A stretch of 64,000 bases of DNA from Clostridium_AM tanneri (GTDB lineage Bacteria > Bacillota > Clostridia > Clostridiales > Clostridiaceae), in assembly GCF_033659955.1 (NCBI RefSeq), contig NZ_JARUJP010000001.1, forward strand, positions 186,001 through 250,000, written 5' to 3'. Positions 26,562-36,195 of the stretch are shown here, one piece after another (position 1 is the stretch's first letter; every line of letters begins with the position of its first letter). A program made the translations under genes and the position numbers. Under the pieces are notes generated by a model that did not search any database, had not been told where the DNA came from, and saw only the letters and a list, made by a program, of their open reading frames with translations.

Positions 26562-26785
26562 TTTCCACACCTCTAAATATTAATTTTTTATAAACTTTTA
26601 AGGTATGGAATGATTATATACCATCCTAAATTTATTTCATAATCCTATTTTTTATGTTTTTAGCTTGTTTTAAGTCAGTTATCTCCAATTAAAGGTATAG
26701 GTTTGTTCTTTATAAATCTTAATCAAAGTTTCTAGCTATAGATCTATTATCAGCATTTTCAAAACTTTACAATTAATGTTTTCTA

Positions 26786-27361
26786 TTATTCATTTATTAG
26801 CTTGTTCTGCACAAAAGTTATGAGCATAGCTTCTTTAAGCTGTTCTACAGTTTCTTTATCTGTTAAGTTCTCTAATATTTTAAAGGAAAAATCCATAGCA
26901 GTTGCAGGTCCTCTACTAGTTATAATGTTGCCATCTTGAACTACAATCTCTTCACAATATCTTATATCTCCTAGTTCTCCTTCGTAGCCAGGATAAGATG
27001 TAACTTTCTTGCCAGTTAATACTCCTGCTCTACCTAGAACTATTGGTCCTGCACATATTGCAGCTATGATTTTATTATCACTATTAAACTTCTTAACAAG
27101 CTCAGTTACCTTTTCACTATCTCTAAGATTAGCAGCTCCAGGCATACCTCCTGGAATAACTAATACATCATATTTGTGGAAATCAACCTTTTCTAATAGG
27201 CTATTAGCTTTTACATGTATGCTGTGGGAACCTAGAACTTCAGCATCCTCATTTATTGAACAGGTAATGCAGTGTACTCCTCCTCTTCTTAAAACATCTA
27301 CTACCGTAAGAGCTTCCACTTCCTCAAAACCCTTTGCTAGTAAAACTATTGCCTTTTTCAT
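26786..27361 (-). CDS. DJ-1/PfpI family protein
   Basis: 191 residues of the DJ-1/ThiJ branch. The nucleophile cysteine is in AAICAGPIVLG (about residue 103), with the conserved glutamate in KGFEEVEALTVVDVLRR and VIPGGMPGAANLRD. Family roles include glyoxalase III/deglycase-type detoxification and stress protection; the exact reaction is disputed for the family and not shown here. It lies 20 bases after a small membrane-protein gene. Confidence 0.88.
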   Translation of the reverse strand: MKKAIVLLAKGFEEVEALTVVDVLRRGGVHCITCSINEDAEVLGSHSIHVKANSLLEKVDFHKYDVLVIPGGMPGAANLRDSEKVTELVKKFNSDNKIIAAICAGPIVLGRAGVLTGKKVTSYPGYEGELGDIRYCEEIVVQDGNIITSRGPATAMDFSFKILENLTDKETVEQLKEAMLITFVQNKLINE

Positions 27362-27381
27362 GTAGATCTCTCCTTTTTAAG

Positions 27382-27558
27382 TTATATTTTTTCCTTTTCT
27401 AGCAATTGTAATATGCTATTTAGCTTTTTTTCTATATTAGCTACAGAATTAGAAATATTTACTATAGACTTAACTACTTTTACTATAATAAATATTATAC
27501 CAATTAGTATAGCAAAGTTAACAATTGTGACGATAAACTGGCTGAAATTAATTTCCAT
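27382..27558 (-). CDS. Small single-pass membrane protein
   Basis: 58 residues: one hydrophobic segment (FIVTIVNFAILIGIIFIIVKVV) followed by an amphipathic helix (NSVANIEKKLNSILQLLEKEK). GGAGG lies seven bases before the ATG at 27558. Reminiscent of short DUF4083-like proteins, not firmly assigned. Probably cotranscribed with the DJ-1 gene. Confidence 0.6.
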   Translation of the reverse strand: MEINFSQFIVTIVNFAILIGIIFIIVKVVKSIVNISNSVANIEKKLNSILQLLEKEKI

Positions 27559-27655
27559 GCTGAAACCTCCATTCACTATGTTATTTAATATATACTAAGC
27601 ATATCATAAAATAGTTAATTAATTACAAAACTCTTGTTAAACCTAAAAACAAAAA

Positions 27656-27690
27656 GGACGTAACTTAAGGTATCCCCCTAAGTTACGTCC
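27656..27690 (-). terminator. Terminator of the glp cluster
   Basis: Perfect 12-bp stem GGACGTAACTTA/TAAGTTACGTCC with an 11-base loop, followed on the minus strand by TTTTTGTTTTT. Just past glpK. Confidence 0.95.
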
Positions 27691-27703
27691 ACATCACAGA
27701 CTA

Positions 27704-29194
27704 TTATTTAGCCCATCCCATAGATCTCTTAACAGCTTCATGCCATCCTTTTAATAATTCTTCTCTTCTTTCATCAGCCATATTTGACTCAAAATTCTTA
27801 GATATAGCCCAGTTCTTAGCTACCTCATCTCTATCCTTCCAGTATCCTACAGCAATACCAGCAAGATAAGCTGCACCTAATGCAGTAGTTTCAATAACCT
27901 CTGGTCTATCTACCTGTACTCCTAATACATCAGATTGGAACTGCATTAAGAAGTTGTTTGCTGATGCTCCTCCATCTACCTTTAATGCCTTAAGTTCTAT
28001 TCCCGAATCCTCCTGCATAGCCTTTAATACATCATAAGTCTGATATGCTAATGATTCTACCGTAGCCCTTATAAAATGCTCCTTTTTAGTTCCTCTAGTT
28101 AAACCAACAATAGTTCCTCTAGCATACTGATCCCAGTATGGTGCACCTATTCCAACGAAGGCTGGAACCATATAAACTCCATTTGTATCTTCTACAGCTG
28201 TACAGTATTTTTCTGTCTCAGATGCTGATTTTATCATTCTAAGCTCATCTCTTAACCATTGAATAGAAGCTCCTCCAATAAATATACTTCCTTCAAGGGC
28301 ATATTCAACTTTTCCATCTATACCAACAGCTATGGTTGTTAAAAGTCCATTCTTAGACTCAACTGCTTTTTCTCCTGTGTTCATAAGAAGGAAACATCCT
28401 GTACCATAAGTATTTTTAGCTGTTCCTGGTTTAAAGCAAGTTTGTCCGAATAATGCAGCTTGTTGATCTCCTGCATCTCCTGCTATTGGAATTGATGTGT
28501 TGAATAATGCATGATCAGTCTCTCCATAAACGCAGCTTGAAGGTTTTACTTCTGGAAGCATTGATTCTGGTATATCAAAAATCTCTAATAGTTCCTTATC
28601 CCACTTTAATTCATGTATATTGAATAGCATTGTTCTTGATGCATTTGTATAGTCTGTCACATGAACTTTTCCTTTTGTTAGGTTCCAAATAAGCCATGTA
28701 TCTACGTTACCAAATACAAGATTTCCTTTTTCAGCTTCTCTTCTTGCTCCTGGTACATTATCAAGTATCCATTTTACTTTAGTAGCTGAAAAATATGCAT
28801 CCAAAATCAAACCAGTTTTATCTTTAATAACTTTATCTATACCTTTTTCCCTTAACTCATCACAAATGCCTGCTGTTCTTCTACACTGCCATACTATTGC
28901 ATTATAAACTGGTAGGCCTGTTCTTCTGTCCCAAACTACTGTAGTTTCCCTTTGGTTTGTAATACCTATGGCTGAAATATCCTCAGCACTTATATTAGCT
29001 TTAAATAATGCTTCTGTTGCCACGCTGAACTGAGTTGCCCATATTTCCATTGGATCATGTTCTACCCATCCAGCTTCTGGATATATTTGCTTAAACTCTT
29101 TTTGTGCTGAACTAACAACTAAACCTCTTTCATTAAATAAGATACATCTTGAACTAGTTGTTCCTTGGTCTAATGCCATAATATATTTTGCCAT
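27704..29194 (-). CDS. glpK: Glycerol kinase
   Basis: Phosphorylates glycerol with ATP to sn-glycerol 3-phosphate. The 496 residues are the normal length for the FGGY family. Visible: N-terminal MALDQGTTSSRCILFNERG, ITNQRETTVVWDRRTG, NVDTWLIWNLT, the loop GDAGDQQAALFGQ and the ATP-side GGASANNFLMQFQSD. GGAGGG precedes the ATG. It lies 152 bases after glpP, with its own leader structure and cre-like site. Confidence 0.96.
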   Translation of the reverse strand: MAKYIMALDQGTTSSRCILFNERGLVVSSAQKEFKQIYPEAGWVEHDPMEIWATQFSVATEALFKANISAEDISAIGITNQRETTVVWDRRTGLPVYNAIVWQCRRTAGICDELREKGIDKVIKDKTGLILDAYFSATKVKWILDNVPGARREAEKGNLVFGNVDTWLIWNLTKGKVHVTDYTNASRTMLFNIHELKWDKELLEIFDIPESMLPEVKPSSCVYGETDHALFNTSIPIAGDAGDQQAALFGQTCFKPGTAKNTYGTGCFLLMNTGEKAVESKNGLLTTIAVGIDGKVEYALEGSIFIGGASIQWLRDELRMIKSASETEKYCTAVEDTNGVYMVPAFVGIGAPYWDQYARGTIVGLTRGTKKEHFIRATVESLAYQTYDVLKAMQEDSGIELKALKVDGGASANNFLMQFQSDVLGVQVDRPEVIETTALGAAYLAGIAVGYWKDRDEVAKNWAISKNFESNMADERREELLKGWHEAVKRSMGWAK

Positions 29195-29211
29195 TTTACA
29201 CCCTCCAATAT

Positions 29212-29225
29212 TAATAACGTTTTCA
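29212..29225. promoter_or_regulatory. cre-like site before glpK
   Basis: Minus strand TGAAAACGTTATTA matches the CcpA consensus TGWNANCGNTNWCA at 13 of 14 positions and lies just upstream of the glpK ribosome site, where binding would block elongation or initiation. Catabolite control is inferred. Confidence 0.55.
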
Positions 29226-29237
29226 CTTATTTTATCA

Positions 29238-29290
29238 GTGTTGATTTCTAATAATCCCTATACAAAACTTAATAAAGAAGAAATCAACAC
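29238..29290 (-). promoter_or_regulatory. 12-bp inverted repeat in the glpK leader
   Basis: GTGTTGATTTCT and AGAAATCAACAC are perfect complements 29 bases apart, in the glpP-glpK gap. There is no T run after it, so it is not a terminator. It may be an RNA structure tied to GlpP or to mRNA stability. Confidence 0.45.
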
Positions 29291-29346
29291 CTAAACCTTT
29301 TATAGCAATAATACTCAGTTACTATTTTTAAAACAATTTAAAATAC

Positions 29347-29910
29347 TTATAATTCCCATAACTCCTGTTCAGTAGTAGATATAGCAATAGCTCCTGCTGC
29401 AAGGGAATCCATAACATCCTTCTTATTTTTAATAAGGCCGCCTGCTATAATATCAGTCCTAACTTCCTTATTTAAAAAGCTTATTATTTTACTTGCAACC
29501 CCAGGCATTACTTCTACTGCATTAGGCTTTATATCTAGAATGTTTTTTATCCCTGTTTTTAAAGAAAGTGAATCTATAACAAAAATTCTTTGTATAGTGT
29601 ACATTCCTAGTGCATTGCCATATTTGATATTTGAAGTTTTAGTACTTATTATTCCATCCGGCTTGACATATTCCTTCACATATTTGATTCCTGCAGAATC
29701 TCCTCTTAGCCCCTCGATAAGATCCACATGAATAAATACAGTTTTTTTATTTTCCTTAAGACGTTGACATATCTTTGGAATAGTTAAAATGTCACCGTAT
29801 AGTACAAAAACTATACTTGCTTTACTTTTAAAAACCTTTTCTAACTCTTTGTTATCTCTTATAGCTGCTATGATGGGATTTTCCATCAACATTTCTCTTA
29901 ACATATTCAT
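29347..29910 (-). CDS. glpP: Glycerol-3-phosphate-responsive antiterminator GlpP
   Basis: GlpP binds leader mRNA of glp genes and, with glycerol 3-phosphate, prevents termination and stabilises the message. About 187 residues form a TIM-barrel-like fold with family stretches NPIIAAIRDNKELEK, VFIHVDLIEGLRGDSAG, DGIISTKTSNIKYG, VEVMPGV and DIIAGGLIKNKKDV. The ATG at 29910 follows GGGGTG; the GTG three codons earlier overlaps that site. It lies between glpF and glpK. Confidence 0.93.
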   Translation of the reverse strand: MNMLREMLMENPIIAAIRDNKELEKVFKSKASIVFVLYGDILTIPKICQRLKENKKTVFIHVDLIEGLRGDSAGIKYVKEYVKPDGIISTKTSNIKYGNALGMYTIQRIFVIDSLSLKTGIKNILDIKPNAVEVMPGVASKIISFLNKEVRTDIIAGGLIKNKKDVMDSLAAGAIAISTTEQELWEL

Positions 29911-30024
29911 ATTCAGCACCCCTTTTAATTATATTCTATCTTTAGTATATCCTATAATTTTATCACTTTTGAATCTTCTTGCAAGGGTATGATGCTGATG
30001 TAATAATTTTAGGTAATTTGTTTA

Positions 30025-30729
30025 CTAAAACACTGCTACAAATGCTAGTGCTGCTAAAACGCCTCCTACAACTGGTCCTAAAATTGGAACCCAAGAGTAT
30101 GCCCAATCAGAATCTCCTTTTCCTGCTATTGGTAATATAGCATGAGCTATTCTTGGACCTAAATCTCTAGCTGGGTTTAATGCATATCCTGTTGGTCCTC
30201 CTAGGGATAAACCTAATGCCCAAATTAATCCACCTACAACAAAAGTTGATAGTCCCTCAGCTGGTTTTTGTGTACCTATTCCTAATATAGCGAATACTAA
30301 TAACGCTGTTGCAATTACTTCTGTTAAAAAGTTAGCTCCATAGCTTCTAATAGCAGGACCTGTGCAGAATATTCCAAGCTTTGCACCCTTGTCCTCTGTT
30401 TCCTTCCAATGAGGAAGATAAGTTAACCATACTAAAGCTCCTCCAACAATTGCTCCTAACATTTGTGCTATTATATAGCCAGGAACTTGAGCCCATGAGA
30501 ATTTACCTATAGCCGCTAAAGCTATTGTAAGTGCTGGGTTAAAGTGTGCACCACTTACACTTCCAAATATGAACGCTGGTATCATTACCGCTAAAGCCCA
30601 GCCAGTTGTTATAACTATCCATCCGCTATTTTCTCCCTTACTTTTCTTAAGTAAGACGTTTGCTACAACTCCATCTCCTAAAAGTATCAGGATCATTGTT
30701 CCAATGAACTCCGCCATTAAACTTGACAT
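30025..30729 (-). CDS. glpF: Glycerol uptake facilitator (aquaglyceroporin) GlpF
   Basis: MIP-family channel, about 234 residues with six membrane segments and both NPA loops (GAHFNPALTIA, YALNPARDLGPR); the aspartate after the second NPA (NPARD) marks the glycerol-conducting subgroup. The ATG at 30729 has GGGAGGG upstream; the longer TTG frame overlaps this site. First gene of the glp cluster, behind a leader with a terminator and a cre-like site. Confidence 0.95.
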   Translation of the reverse strand: MSSLMAEFIGTMILILLGDGVVANVLLKKSKGENSGWIVITTGWALAVMIPAFIFGSVSGAHFNPALTIALAAIGKFSWAQVPGYIIAQMLGAIVGGALVWLTYLPHWKETEDKGAKLGIFCTGPAIRSYGANFLTEVIATALLVFAILGIGTQKPAEGLSTFVVGGLIWALGLSLGGPTGYALNPARDLGPRIAHAILPIAGKGDSDWAYSWVPILGPVVGGVLAALAFVAVF

Positions 30730-30774
30730 AACATTCCCTCCCAAAATATATATTTAATTTTTAATGAAAATATT

Positions 30775-30788
30775 GGTAATCGATTACA
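30775..30788. promoter_or_regulatory. cre-like palindrome in the glpF leader
   Basis: GGTAATCGATTACA fits the CcpA consensus TGWNANCGNTNWCA at 13 of 14 positions; GTAATCGATTAC is a perfect 12-bp palindrome. It lies between the leader terminator and glpF. Confidence 0.6.
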
Positions 30789-30820
30789 TTAAGACCAATT
30801 TTTAAGGCTTGTACTAGCAC

Positions 30821-30869
30821 AAAAGGCCACACTTAAAAAAGTACACTAACATACCCTTTTAAATGCGGC
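30821..30869 (-). terminator. Leader terminator of glpF (GlpP target candidate)
   Basis: Minus-strand arms GCCGCATTTAAAA and TTTTTAAGTGTGGC pair (with G-U) around a 17-base loop, followed by CTTTTG. A TATAAT (30897-30902) sits about 30 bases upstream, so transcripts would meet this hairpin within the first 75 bases. This is the classical layout for GlpP antitermination. Confidence 0.6.
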
Positions 30870-30987
30870 TCTCTAATTCTCTGCCTCAATATTAACATTA
30901 TAGTTTAATTATAATTACCTGTTCTACAATTTGCAACAGTTTTTTATCTGAAAATTTGGTTAACTTTTTAACAATTTCATATTAATA

Positions 30988-33867
30988 TTATAACTTTATT
31001 TCGGTTATTACATCATCCATAACTACAAGCATTAAGCTTTTTCCTCTTCCTGCTCTATTCTGAATCTTAAGTTCCTTAATACTTATCTTTCCTTCACTAC
31101 CTTTTTCTGACTTTAGCATAAATACCCTATCTTTATCCTTTTCATTCTGAAGTATATCAGCGTAAATTACTTCATCGTCATCCTTAAGGCTTATACCAGT
31201 TACCCCTGATGCAATTTTACCCATATAACTTACGCTCTCTCCCGAAAATCTTATAGCCATAGCCTTTTTAGTTATTAAAACAACCTCTTCCTCGCCATTC
31301 TTAACATACTTAATACCTATTAAAGTATCTTTATCACTTTTAAATTTATAGCATAAAGTTTTTAAGTAGTCTCCGTCAAATTCACTTAAGGCTGTTTTCT
31401 TTACCATACCCTTACTTGTAAAAAAGTAAATACTTGAGGCTTCATTAAAGTTATCTACTGAAAGCATATTTATTATGTTCTTTCTGTCTATATCCTCCCA
31501 AAGCTCGTTTATACTTATACCTTTTTTATCTAAATTTTGAAGCATCACTGCTGGTATTGAGTATACCATACCGTCCTTAGAAAAAATTAAAATTCTACTT
31601 GCTGTGTTGGTTAAAGTGCTAATTACTCTGCCAGATTGCTGCCTTTCAGAAACCTTAATTACACCTAACTTATCTATAGATATACTAAAGCTTCTATGAA
31701 GAGCTTCAGCAACAAATTCTATCTTAACTACTCTATCTTTTGAAGGTAAGGCAAATAGCTGAGTACCTATTATATTTCTGTCTACAGACTCAATTTTTGG
31801 CTCTTCTACAGTAAAATACAATCCCTTTTCAGTGATTACATTTATAAATCTTTCATCCCTATTTTTATCAAATAACCTAACATCTATTAAGTTTTCCTCT
31901 GCTTTAAGCTTAAGGGCCATAATTTTTGTATAGTTTGTTATAAATTTATCTATACTCGTCTTTTTCATAACCCCAGTGCTGGTAAAGAACATAAAATCTT
32001 TCTCATCTGAAAAGCTAGAAATAGGATGAACTGCTATAATTCTCTCCTGGGTTAAATCCAAACCTCTTATTAAGGAGTCTAACCTTTCTCCCTTTTCCTT
32101 CCACTTAAATTCAGGAATATTTACCCCTTTAAGCTGATACATATTTCCTTTATCGGTAAAGAACATTAAAATATCCTTAGTATTTGAATTTATAAGGAGT
32201 TTATTATAATCCCCTTCTCTATATTCTATGTCCTCCACTTCCACATTAGAACGGTTATATGTCTTCAGTGGAATTCTTTTAATAAAACCCTCATTAGACA
32301 TAGTTACTACTATATCCTCTTCTACTATAAGCTCTTCTATATCAATCTTCGCTTCTTCATCATTTTCAACTATAGCTGTTTTTCTACTATCAGCATATTT
32401 TTCTTTTACTTCCAGCAGCTCTTTTTTTATAACCTTTAGAAGTTCTTTTTCACTTCCTAGTATTTTGTTAAGTCTTCTTATTTCCTTCTCTAGTTCTTTA
32501 TATTCCTTTTCAAAGGCTACAATTTCAAGTCCTGTAAGCCTATAAAGCATAAGCTCTAATATTGCCTCTGCTTGAACTTCAGTAAAGCTGAATTTTTCCA
32601 TCAGGTTGTTAGCTGCATCTTTTTTAGATTTTGAAGCCCTTATAGTTTCTATAATCTCATCCATTATTCCTATGGCTTTTATGAATCCTTCAATTACATG
32701 AAATCTTTTTTCAGCTATCTGCAATTCTCTTTCGGATCTTTTTGTAACAACTATCTTTTGGTGATTTATGTAGTGCTGTAGTATTGACTTTAACCCCAAG
32801 GTCTGAGGTTTTCCTTCCGCTATTGCAACCATATTAAAGGAAATATTACACTGTAAATCCGTTCTCTTAAATAGGTATTTAAGAACCTTATCAGCAGTTT
32901 CCTCATCAGCAGATTTCTTAAACTCTATTACTGCTCTAATTCCAGTTCTATCCGATTCGTCTCTAATATCAGAAATAGCTTCCAATGCTTTTGAGTGTTT
33001 TTTATCTGCAGTCATTTCTGAAATAATTTGAAGAAGCTTTGCCTTGCTTCTTCTAAAAGGAAACTCTGTTATAACTATTCCAACTCTTCCGTTTTCTAGT
33101 TTCTCTATTAAAGTTTTTGCTCTTAAAGTAACCCTTCCTTCTCCTGTTTCGTAGGCAGAAATTAAAGAATTCTTTCCTATTAAAATCCCCCCTGTAGGAA
33201 GGTCTGGTCCCTTTACGTACTCCATTAGTTCCTTGGTGTTTAGCTCTGGGTTATCAATTGCTGCAATAGTTGCATCTATTACTTCACCTAAATTATGGGG
33301 TGGTATATTGGTGGCAAGTCCTACCGCTATACCAAAGGCTCCATTTACAAGAAGGTTAGGATACCTTGCTGGCAAAACCTCAGGTTCTTTTTCTGAGTTA
33401 GAGTAGTTATCTACCATATTAACTACTCCTTTTTCTATGTCCCTTATCATTTCCATTGCAATAGGTGTAAGTCTCGCTTCAGTGTAACGCATTGCCGCAG
33501 CACTATCTCCATCCATACTTCCAAAGTTTCCTTGTCCATCTATCAATGGTTTTCTTGTATTGAAATCTTGAGCTAATATAACCATGGCATCATATACTGA
33601 TGTATCTCCATGTGGATGATATTTACCTAATATGTCCCCTACTATTCTTGCTGACTTGTAGTAAGGTTTATCTGGAAAAGCCTTAAGCATATAGGAACCA
33701 TATACTATTCTCCTATGTACTGGCTTTAATCCATCCCTTACATCTGGAAGTGCTCTGTCTTTAGCTACTTCAACTGCATAAGGAAGATAGTTCTCTGGCA
33801 TAGCTTCTTCAATAGAAACTTTTACTATATTATTATCACGTGGAATTACTGTCTGCTTTTTCGCCAT
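30988..33867 (-). CDS. parC: Type II topoisomerase A subunit (ParC/GyrA-like)
   Basis: 959-residue DNA-cleaving subunit. N-terminal winged-helix core: RALPDVRDGLKPVHRRIVYG, GKYHPHGDTSVYDAMV and the active tyrosine in AAMRYTEARLT, then a coiled-coil tower and C-gate. The C-terminal beta-pinwheel (about 500-955) has six repeats (for example DILMFFTDKGNMYQLKGVNIP and SIYFFTSKGMVKKTALSEF). The only GyrA-box-like sequence, QNRAGRGK, is at the extreme C-terminus. Longer than most ParC. It lies 17 bases after parE. Called topoisomerase IV because clostridia carry the gyrBA pair near the origin, which is not seen here. Confidence 0.85.
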   Translation of the reverse strand: MAKKQTVIPRDNNIVKVSIEEAMPENYLPYAVEVAKDRALPDVRDGLKPVHRRIVYGSYMLKAFPDKPYYKSARIVGDILGKYHPHGDTSVYDAMVILAQDFNTRKPLIDGQGNFGSMDGDSAAAMRYTEARLTPIAMEMIRDIEKGVVNMVDNYSNSEKEPEVLPARYPNLLVNGAFGIAVGLATNIPPHNLGEVIDATIAAIDNPELNTKELMEYVKGPDLPTGGILIGKNSLISAYETGEGRVTLRAKTLIEKLENGRVGIVITEFPFRRSKAKLLQIISEMTADKKHSKALEAISDIRDESDRTGIRAVIEFKKSADEETADKVLKYLFKRTDLQCNISFNMVAIAEGKPQTLGLKSILQHYINHQKIVVTKRSERELQIAEKRFHVIEGFIKAIGIMDEIIETIRASKSKKDAANNLMEKFSFTEVQAEAILELMLYRLTGLEIVAFEKEYKELEKEIRRLNKILGSEKELLKVIKKELLEVKEKYADSRKTAIVENDEEAKIDIEELIVEEDIVVTMSNEGFIKRIPLKTYNRSNVEVEDIEYREGDYNKLLINSNTKDILMFFTDKGNMYQLKGVNIPEFKWKEKGERLDSLIRGLDLTQERIIAVHPISSFSDEKDFMFFTSTGVMKKTSIDKFITNYTKIMALKLKAEENLIDVRLFDKNRDERFINVITEKGLYFTVEEPKIESVDRNIIGTQLFALPSKDRVVKIEFVAEALHRSFSISIDKLGVIKVSERQQSGRVISTLTNTASRILIFSKDGMVYSIPAVMLQNLDKKGISINELWEDIDRKNIINMLSVDNFNEASSIYFFTSKGMVKKTALSEFDGDYLKTLCYKFKSDKDTLIGIKYVKNGEEEVVLITKKAMAIRFSGESVSYMGKIASGVTGISLKDDDEVIYADILQNEKDKDRVFMLKSEKGSEGKISIKELKIQNRAGRGKSLMLVVMDDVITEIKL

Positions 33868-33884
33868 TATACTAATTCCTCCCT

Positions 33885-35840
33885 TTAAAACTCTGCGTAT
33901 TTATACATATAACTTTTTCTTGGTGCTACCACATCTCCCATAAGCAATGACACCATTTTTTCTGCCTTTGCTGCATCTTCTATGGTTATTTGATGTAGAG
34001 TTCTTGTCTCAGGATTTAATGTAGTTTCCCAAAGCTGCTCTGCATTCATTTCCCCAAGGCCTTTGTATCTTTGAAGTAATGCACCTTTTCCTACTTCTTT
34101 CATTGCCTTTTCTAACTCATCATCACTGTAAGCATATTTTAGTATTTCTTTACCCTTTGCCTGTTTATACACTTTGTATAGTGGTGGTTGAGCTAAATAA
34201 AGATGCCCATTTGCAATCAATGGTCTCATATACCTGTATATATATGTCATCCATAATGTTCTAATGTGGTACCCGTCTACATCCGCATCTGACATTATAA
34301 TTATCTTATCATACTTCAAATCACTTTCATCATAGTTATCCAATACTCCTGTACCTATAGCTGTATTGAATATCTTAAGTTCTTCACTGCCAAGTACGTT
34401 CTCCAGCTTTTGCTTTTCTGTATTCATAATCTTACCTTTAGAAGGCATAATTGTCTGGAACCTTCTATCTCTAGCCTGTTTTGCAGACCCCCCCGCTGAA
34501 TCTCCCTCAACTACAATAAATTCACATACAGAAGGATCTTTCAAGGTACATACTGCTATTTTTCCTGCAAGTGGTGCAGTACCTTTTCCTATTTTCTTTT
34601 TCTCTGCTTCATTTATCTTTTTTATCTTCTCCCGTCTTGCTGCTGCTTCCACTGCGTTATTTATTATACTTGCTGCGGTATCCTTACTATCCTCTATCCA
34701 CTCTGAAAATTTAGTATAAGCCAAATCATTCATCATGGTATAGGCTTCTGTATTTCCAAGCTTTGTTTTCGTTTGACCTTCAAATATAGGATTGCTTATC
34801 TTAATTCTGACTATGGCTGTCATACCTTCTCTTAAGTCATCGCCTTCAAATTCCTTATCTTTTTCCTTAACTAGATTGAGCTTTTTAGCCCATTCCTTAA
34901 AAGCTCTAGTCATACCAGTTTTAAATCCGCTTTCGTGAGTCCCTGATTCTGTGGTAGGAATATTATTTACATAACTAGCTATATATTCTGTAGTAGAGTC
35001 GGTAAACTGAATACAGACCTCTCCATACATATTTAAACCATTTACTTCTCTTTCACCTTCAAAGAGTATCGGTGGACTGTGAAGAACAGTTTTACTTTCG
35101 TTTAAATAGTCTATAAAATCTAAAAGCCCTCTTTCTGAATGATACTCCTTCTCCACTGTTTCATCTTTTCTAGTATCAATAAGCTTTAGCCTTATACCTT
35201 TATTTTGGAAAGCCAGCTCTTGAAGTCTTTCATCTATTACTTCAAACTTAAATTCTGAAGCTCCGAAAACCTCTTTATCTGGCATAAAGGTTATCTTTGT
35301 GCCAGTTTCTTCTGTTTCTCCTACTACTTTAAGGGTAGTTATCGGTGTTCCCGGCATTTCTCTTTTGACAGTTTTATCATAAGCATACTCAAATCTCTGT
35401 CTATGAATTTTGCCATTTTGCTTTACCTCAACCTCCAGCCACTTTGAAAGAGCATTAACTACTGCTGCTCCAACTCCGTGAAGTCCTCCAGAGGTTTTAT
35501 AAATATCATTATTAAATTTTCCTCCGGTGTGAAGCTCTGTAAAAACCATTTCTACACCAGACTTTTTCTTTGTAGGGTGTATTCCAGTGGGTATTCCTCT
35601 GCCATTATCTATAACAGTTACACTTTTATCCTTGTTTAATATAATTGTTGCCTTATCTCCAAAGCCATTGGATATTTCATCAATAGCGTTATCCAATATC
35701 TCCCATATGCAGTGATGAAGACCTTTGCTTCCTGTAGAACCTATGTACATCCCTGGTCTTATTCGGACAGGCTCTAATTTTTCTAAGGAAGTTAAGGCTG
35801 TGACATCATAAACCTGCACTTGTTCTTCTCTTTGTTCCAT
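33885..35840 (-). CDS. parE: Type II topoisomerase B subunit (ParE/GyrB-like)
   Basis: 651 residues, usual for ParE. GHKL ATPase motifs: EILDNAIDEISNGFGD, VIDNGRGIPTGIHP and TSGGLHGVGAAVVNALS. The TOPRIM domain has EGDSAGGSAKQ and IIMSDADVDGYHIRTL, and the C-terminus has YKGLGEMNAEQLWETTLNPETR. GGAGG precedes the ATG. Cotranscribed with parC. The pair unlinks replicated chromosomes; gyrase activity cannot be excluded from sequence. Confidence 0.87.
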   Translation of the reverse strand: MEQREEQVQVYDVTALTSLEKLEPVRIRPGMYIGSTGSKGLHHCIWEILDNAIDEISNGFGDKATIILNKDKSVTVIDNGRGIPTGIHPTKKKSGVEMVFTELHTGGKFNNDIYKTSGGLHGVGAAVVNALSKWLEVEVKQNGKIHRQRFEYAYDKTVKREMPGTPITTLKVVGETEETGTKITFMPDKEVFGASEFKFEVIDERLQELAFQNKGIRLKLIDTRKDETVEKEYHSERGLLDFIDYLNESKTVLHSPPILFEGEREVNGLNMYGEVCIQFTDSTTEYIASYVNNIPTTESGTHESGFKTGMTRAFKEWAKKLNLVKEKDKEFEGDDLREGMTAIVRIKISNPIFEGQTKTKLGNTEAYTMMNDLAYTKFSEWIEDSKDTAASIINNAVEAAARREKIKKINEAEKKKIGKGTAPLAGKIAVCTLKDPSVCEFIVVEGDSAGGSAKQARDRRFQTIMPSKGKIMNTEKQKLENVLGSEELKIFNTAIGTGVLDNYDESDLKYDKIIIMSDADVDGYHIRTLWMTYIYRYMRPLIANGHLYLAQPPLYKVYKQAKGKEILKYAYSDDELEKAMKEVGKGALLQRYKGLGEMNAEQLWETTLNPETRTLHQITIEDAAKAEKMVSLLMGDVVAPRKSYMYKYAEF

Positions 35841-36102
35841 AACCGTCCTCCAAACTTTTTAGATTAGTCATTTAAATAATTATATAAACATTATTAAGTT
35901 TTTATATGAAAGATTTTAAACTTAATTTCAGTTTGTTAAATAATATTTAATTTATCCATTTTGTCACTATTATAACAGAAAAAAAAATCAAAAACAAATG
36001 TTCTCATAAATTAAAATTGGTACTTTCCAGACTTTCATTGATTATACAGTAGAATCAGCTAGTTTTCAAATTTATAAGCTAAATAATTATTAAAATAAAA
36101 TA
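35841..36102 (-). other. Upstream region of parE, no gene
   Basis: AT-rich. A minus-strand TATAAT at 35969-35974, about 130 bases before parE, is the likely -10; the -35 is poor (TTTGTT at 17 bases). No reading frame or known RNA was recognised. Confidence 0.4.
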
Positions 36103-36135
36103 AAGCTAAACCCCTTATAAATATGAGTTTAGCTT
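36103..36135. terminator. Terminator after the small membrane-anchored gene
   Basis: AAGCTAAAC/GTTTAGCTT stem. T-rich runs follow on both strands. Confidence 0.8.
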
Positions 36136-36195
36136 GGTTTTTTAGATGATAAACTTTTTTCCTAGATATATCTTGTTAGCATTTCTGTGGCCATC

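Noticed and set aside
26562..26785. Possible c-di-AMP (ydaO-type) riboswitch before kimA
   Set aside because: The gap is AT-rich and lacks the conserved G-rich core sequences of that riboswitch.
34366..34719. Plus-strand open frame opposite parE
   Set aside because: Antisense to intact parE, Ser/Phe-rich shadow composition, no ribosome site.
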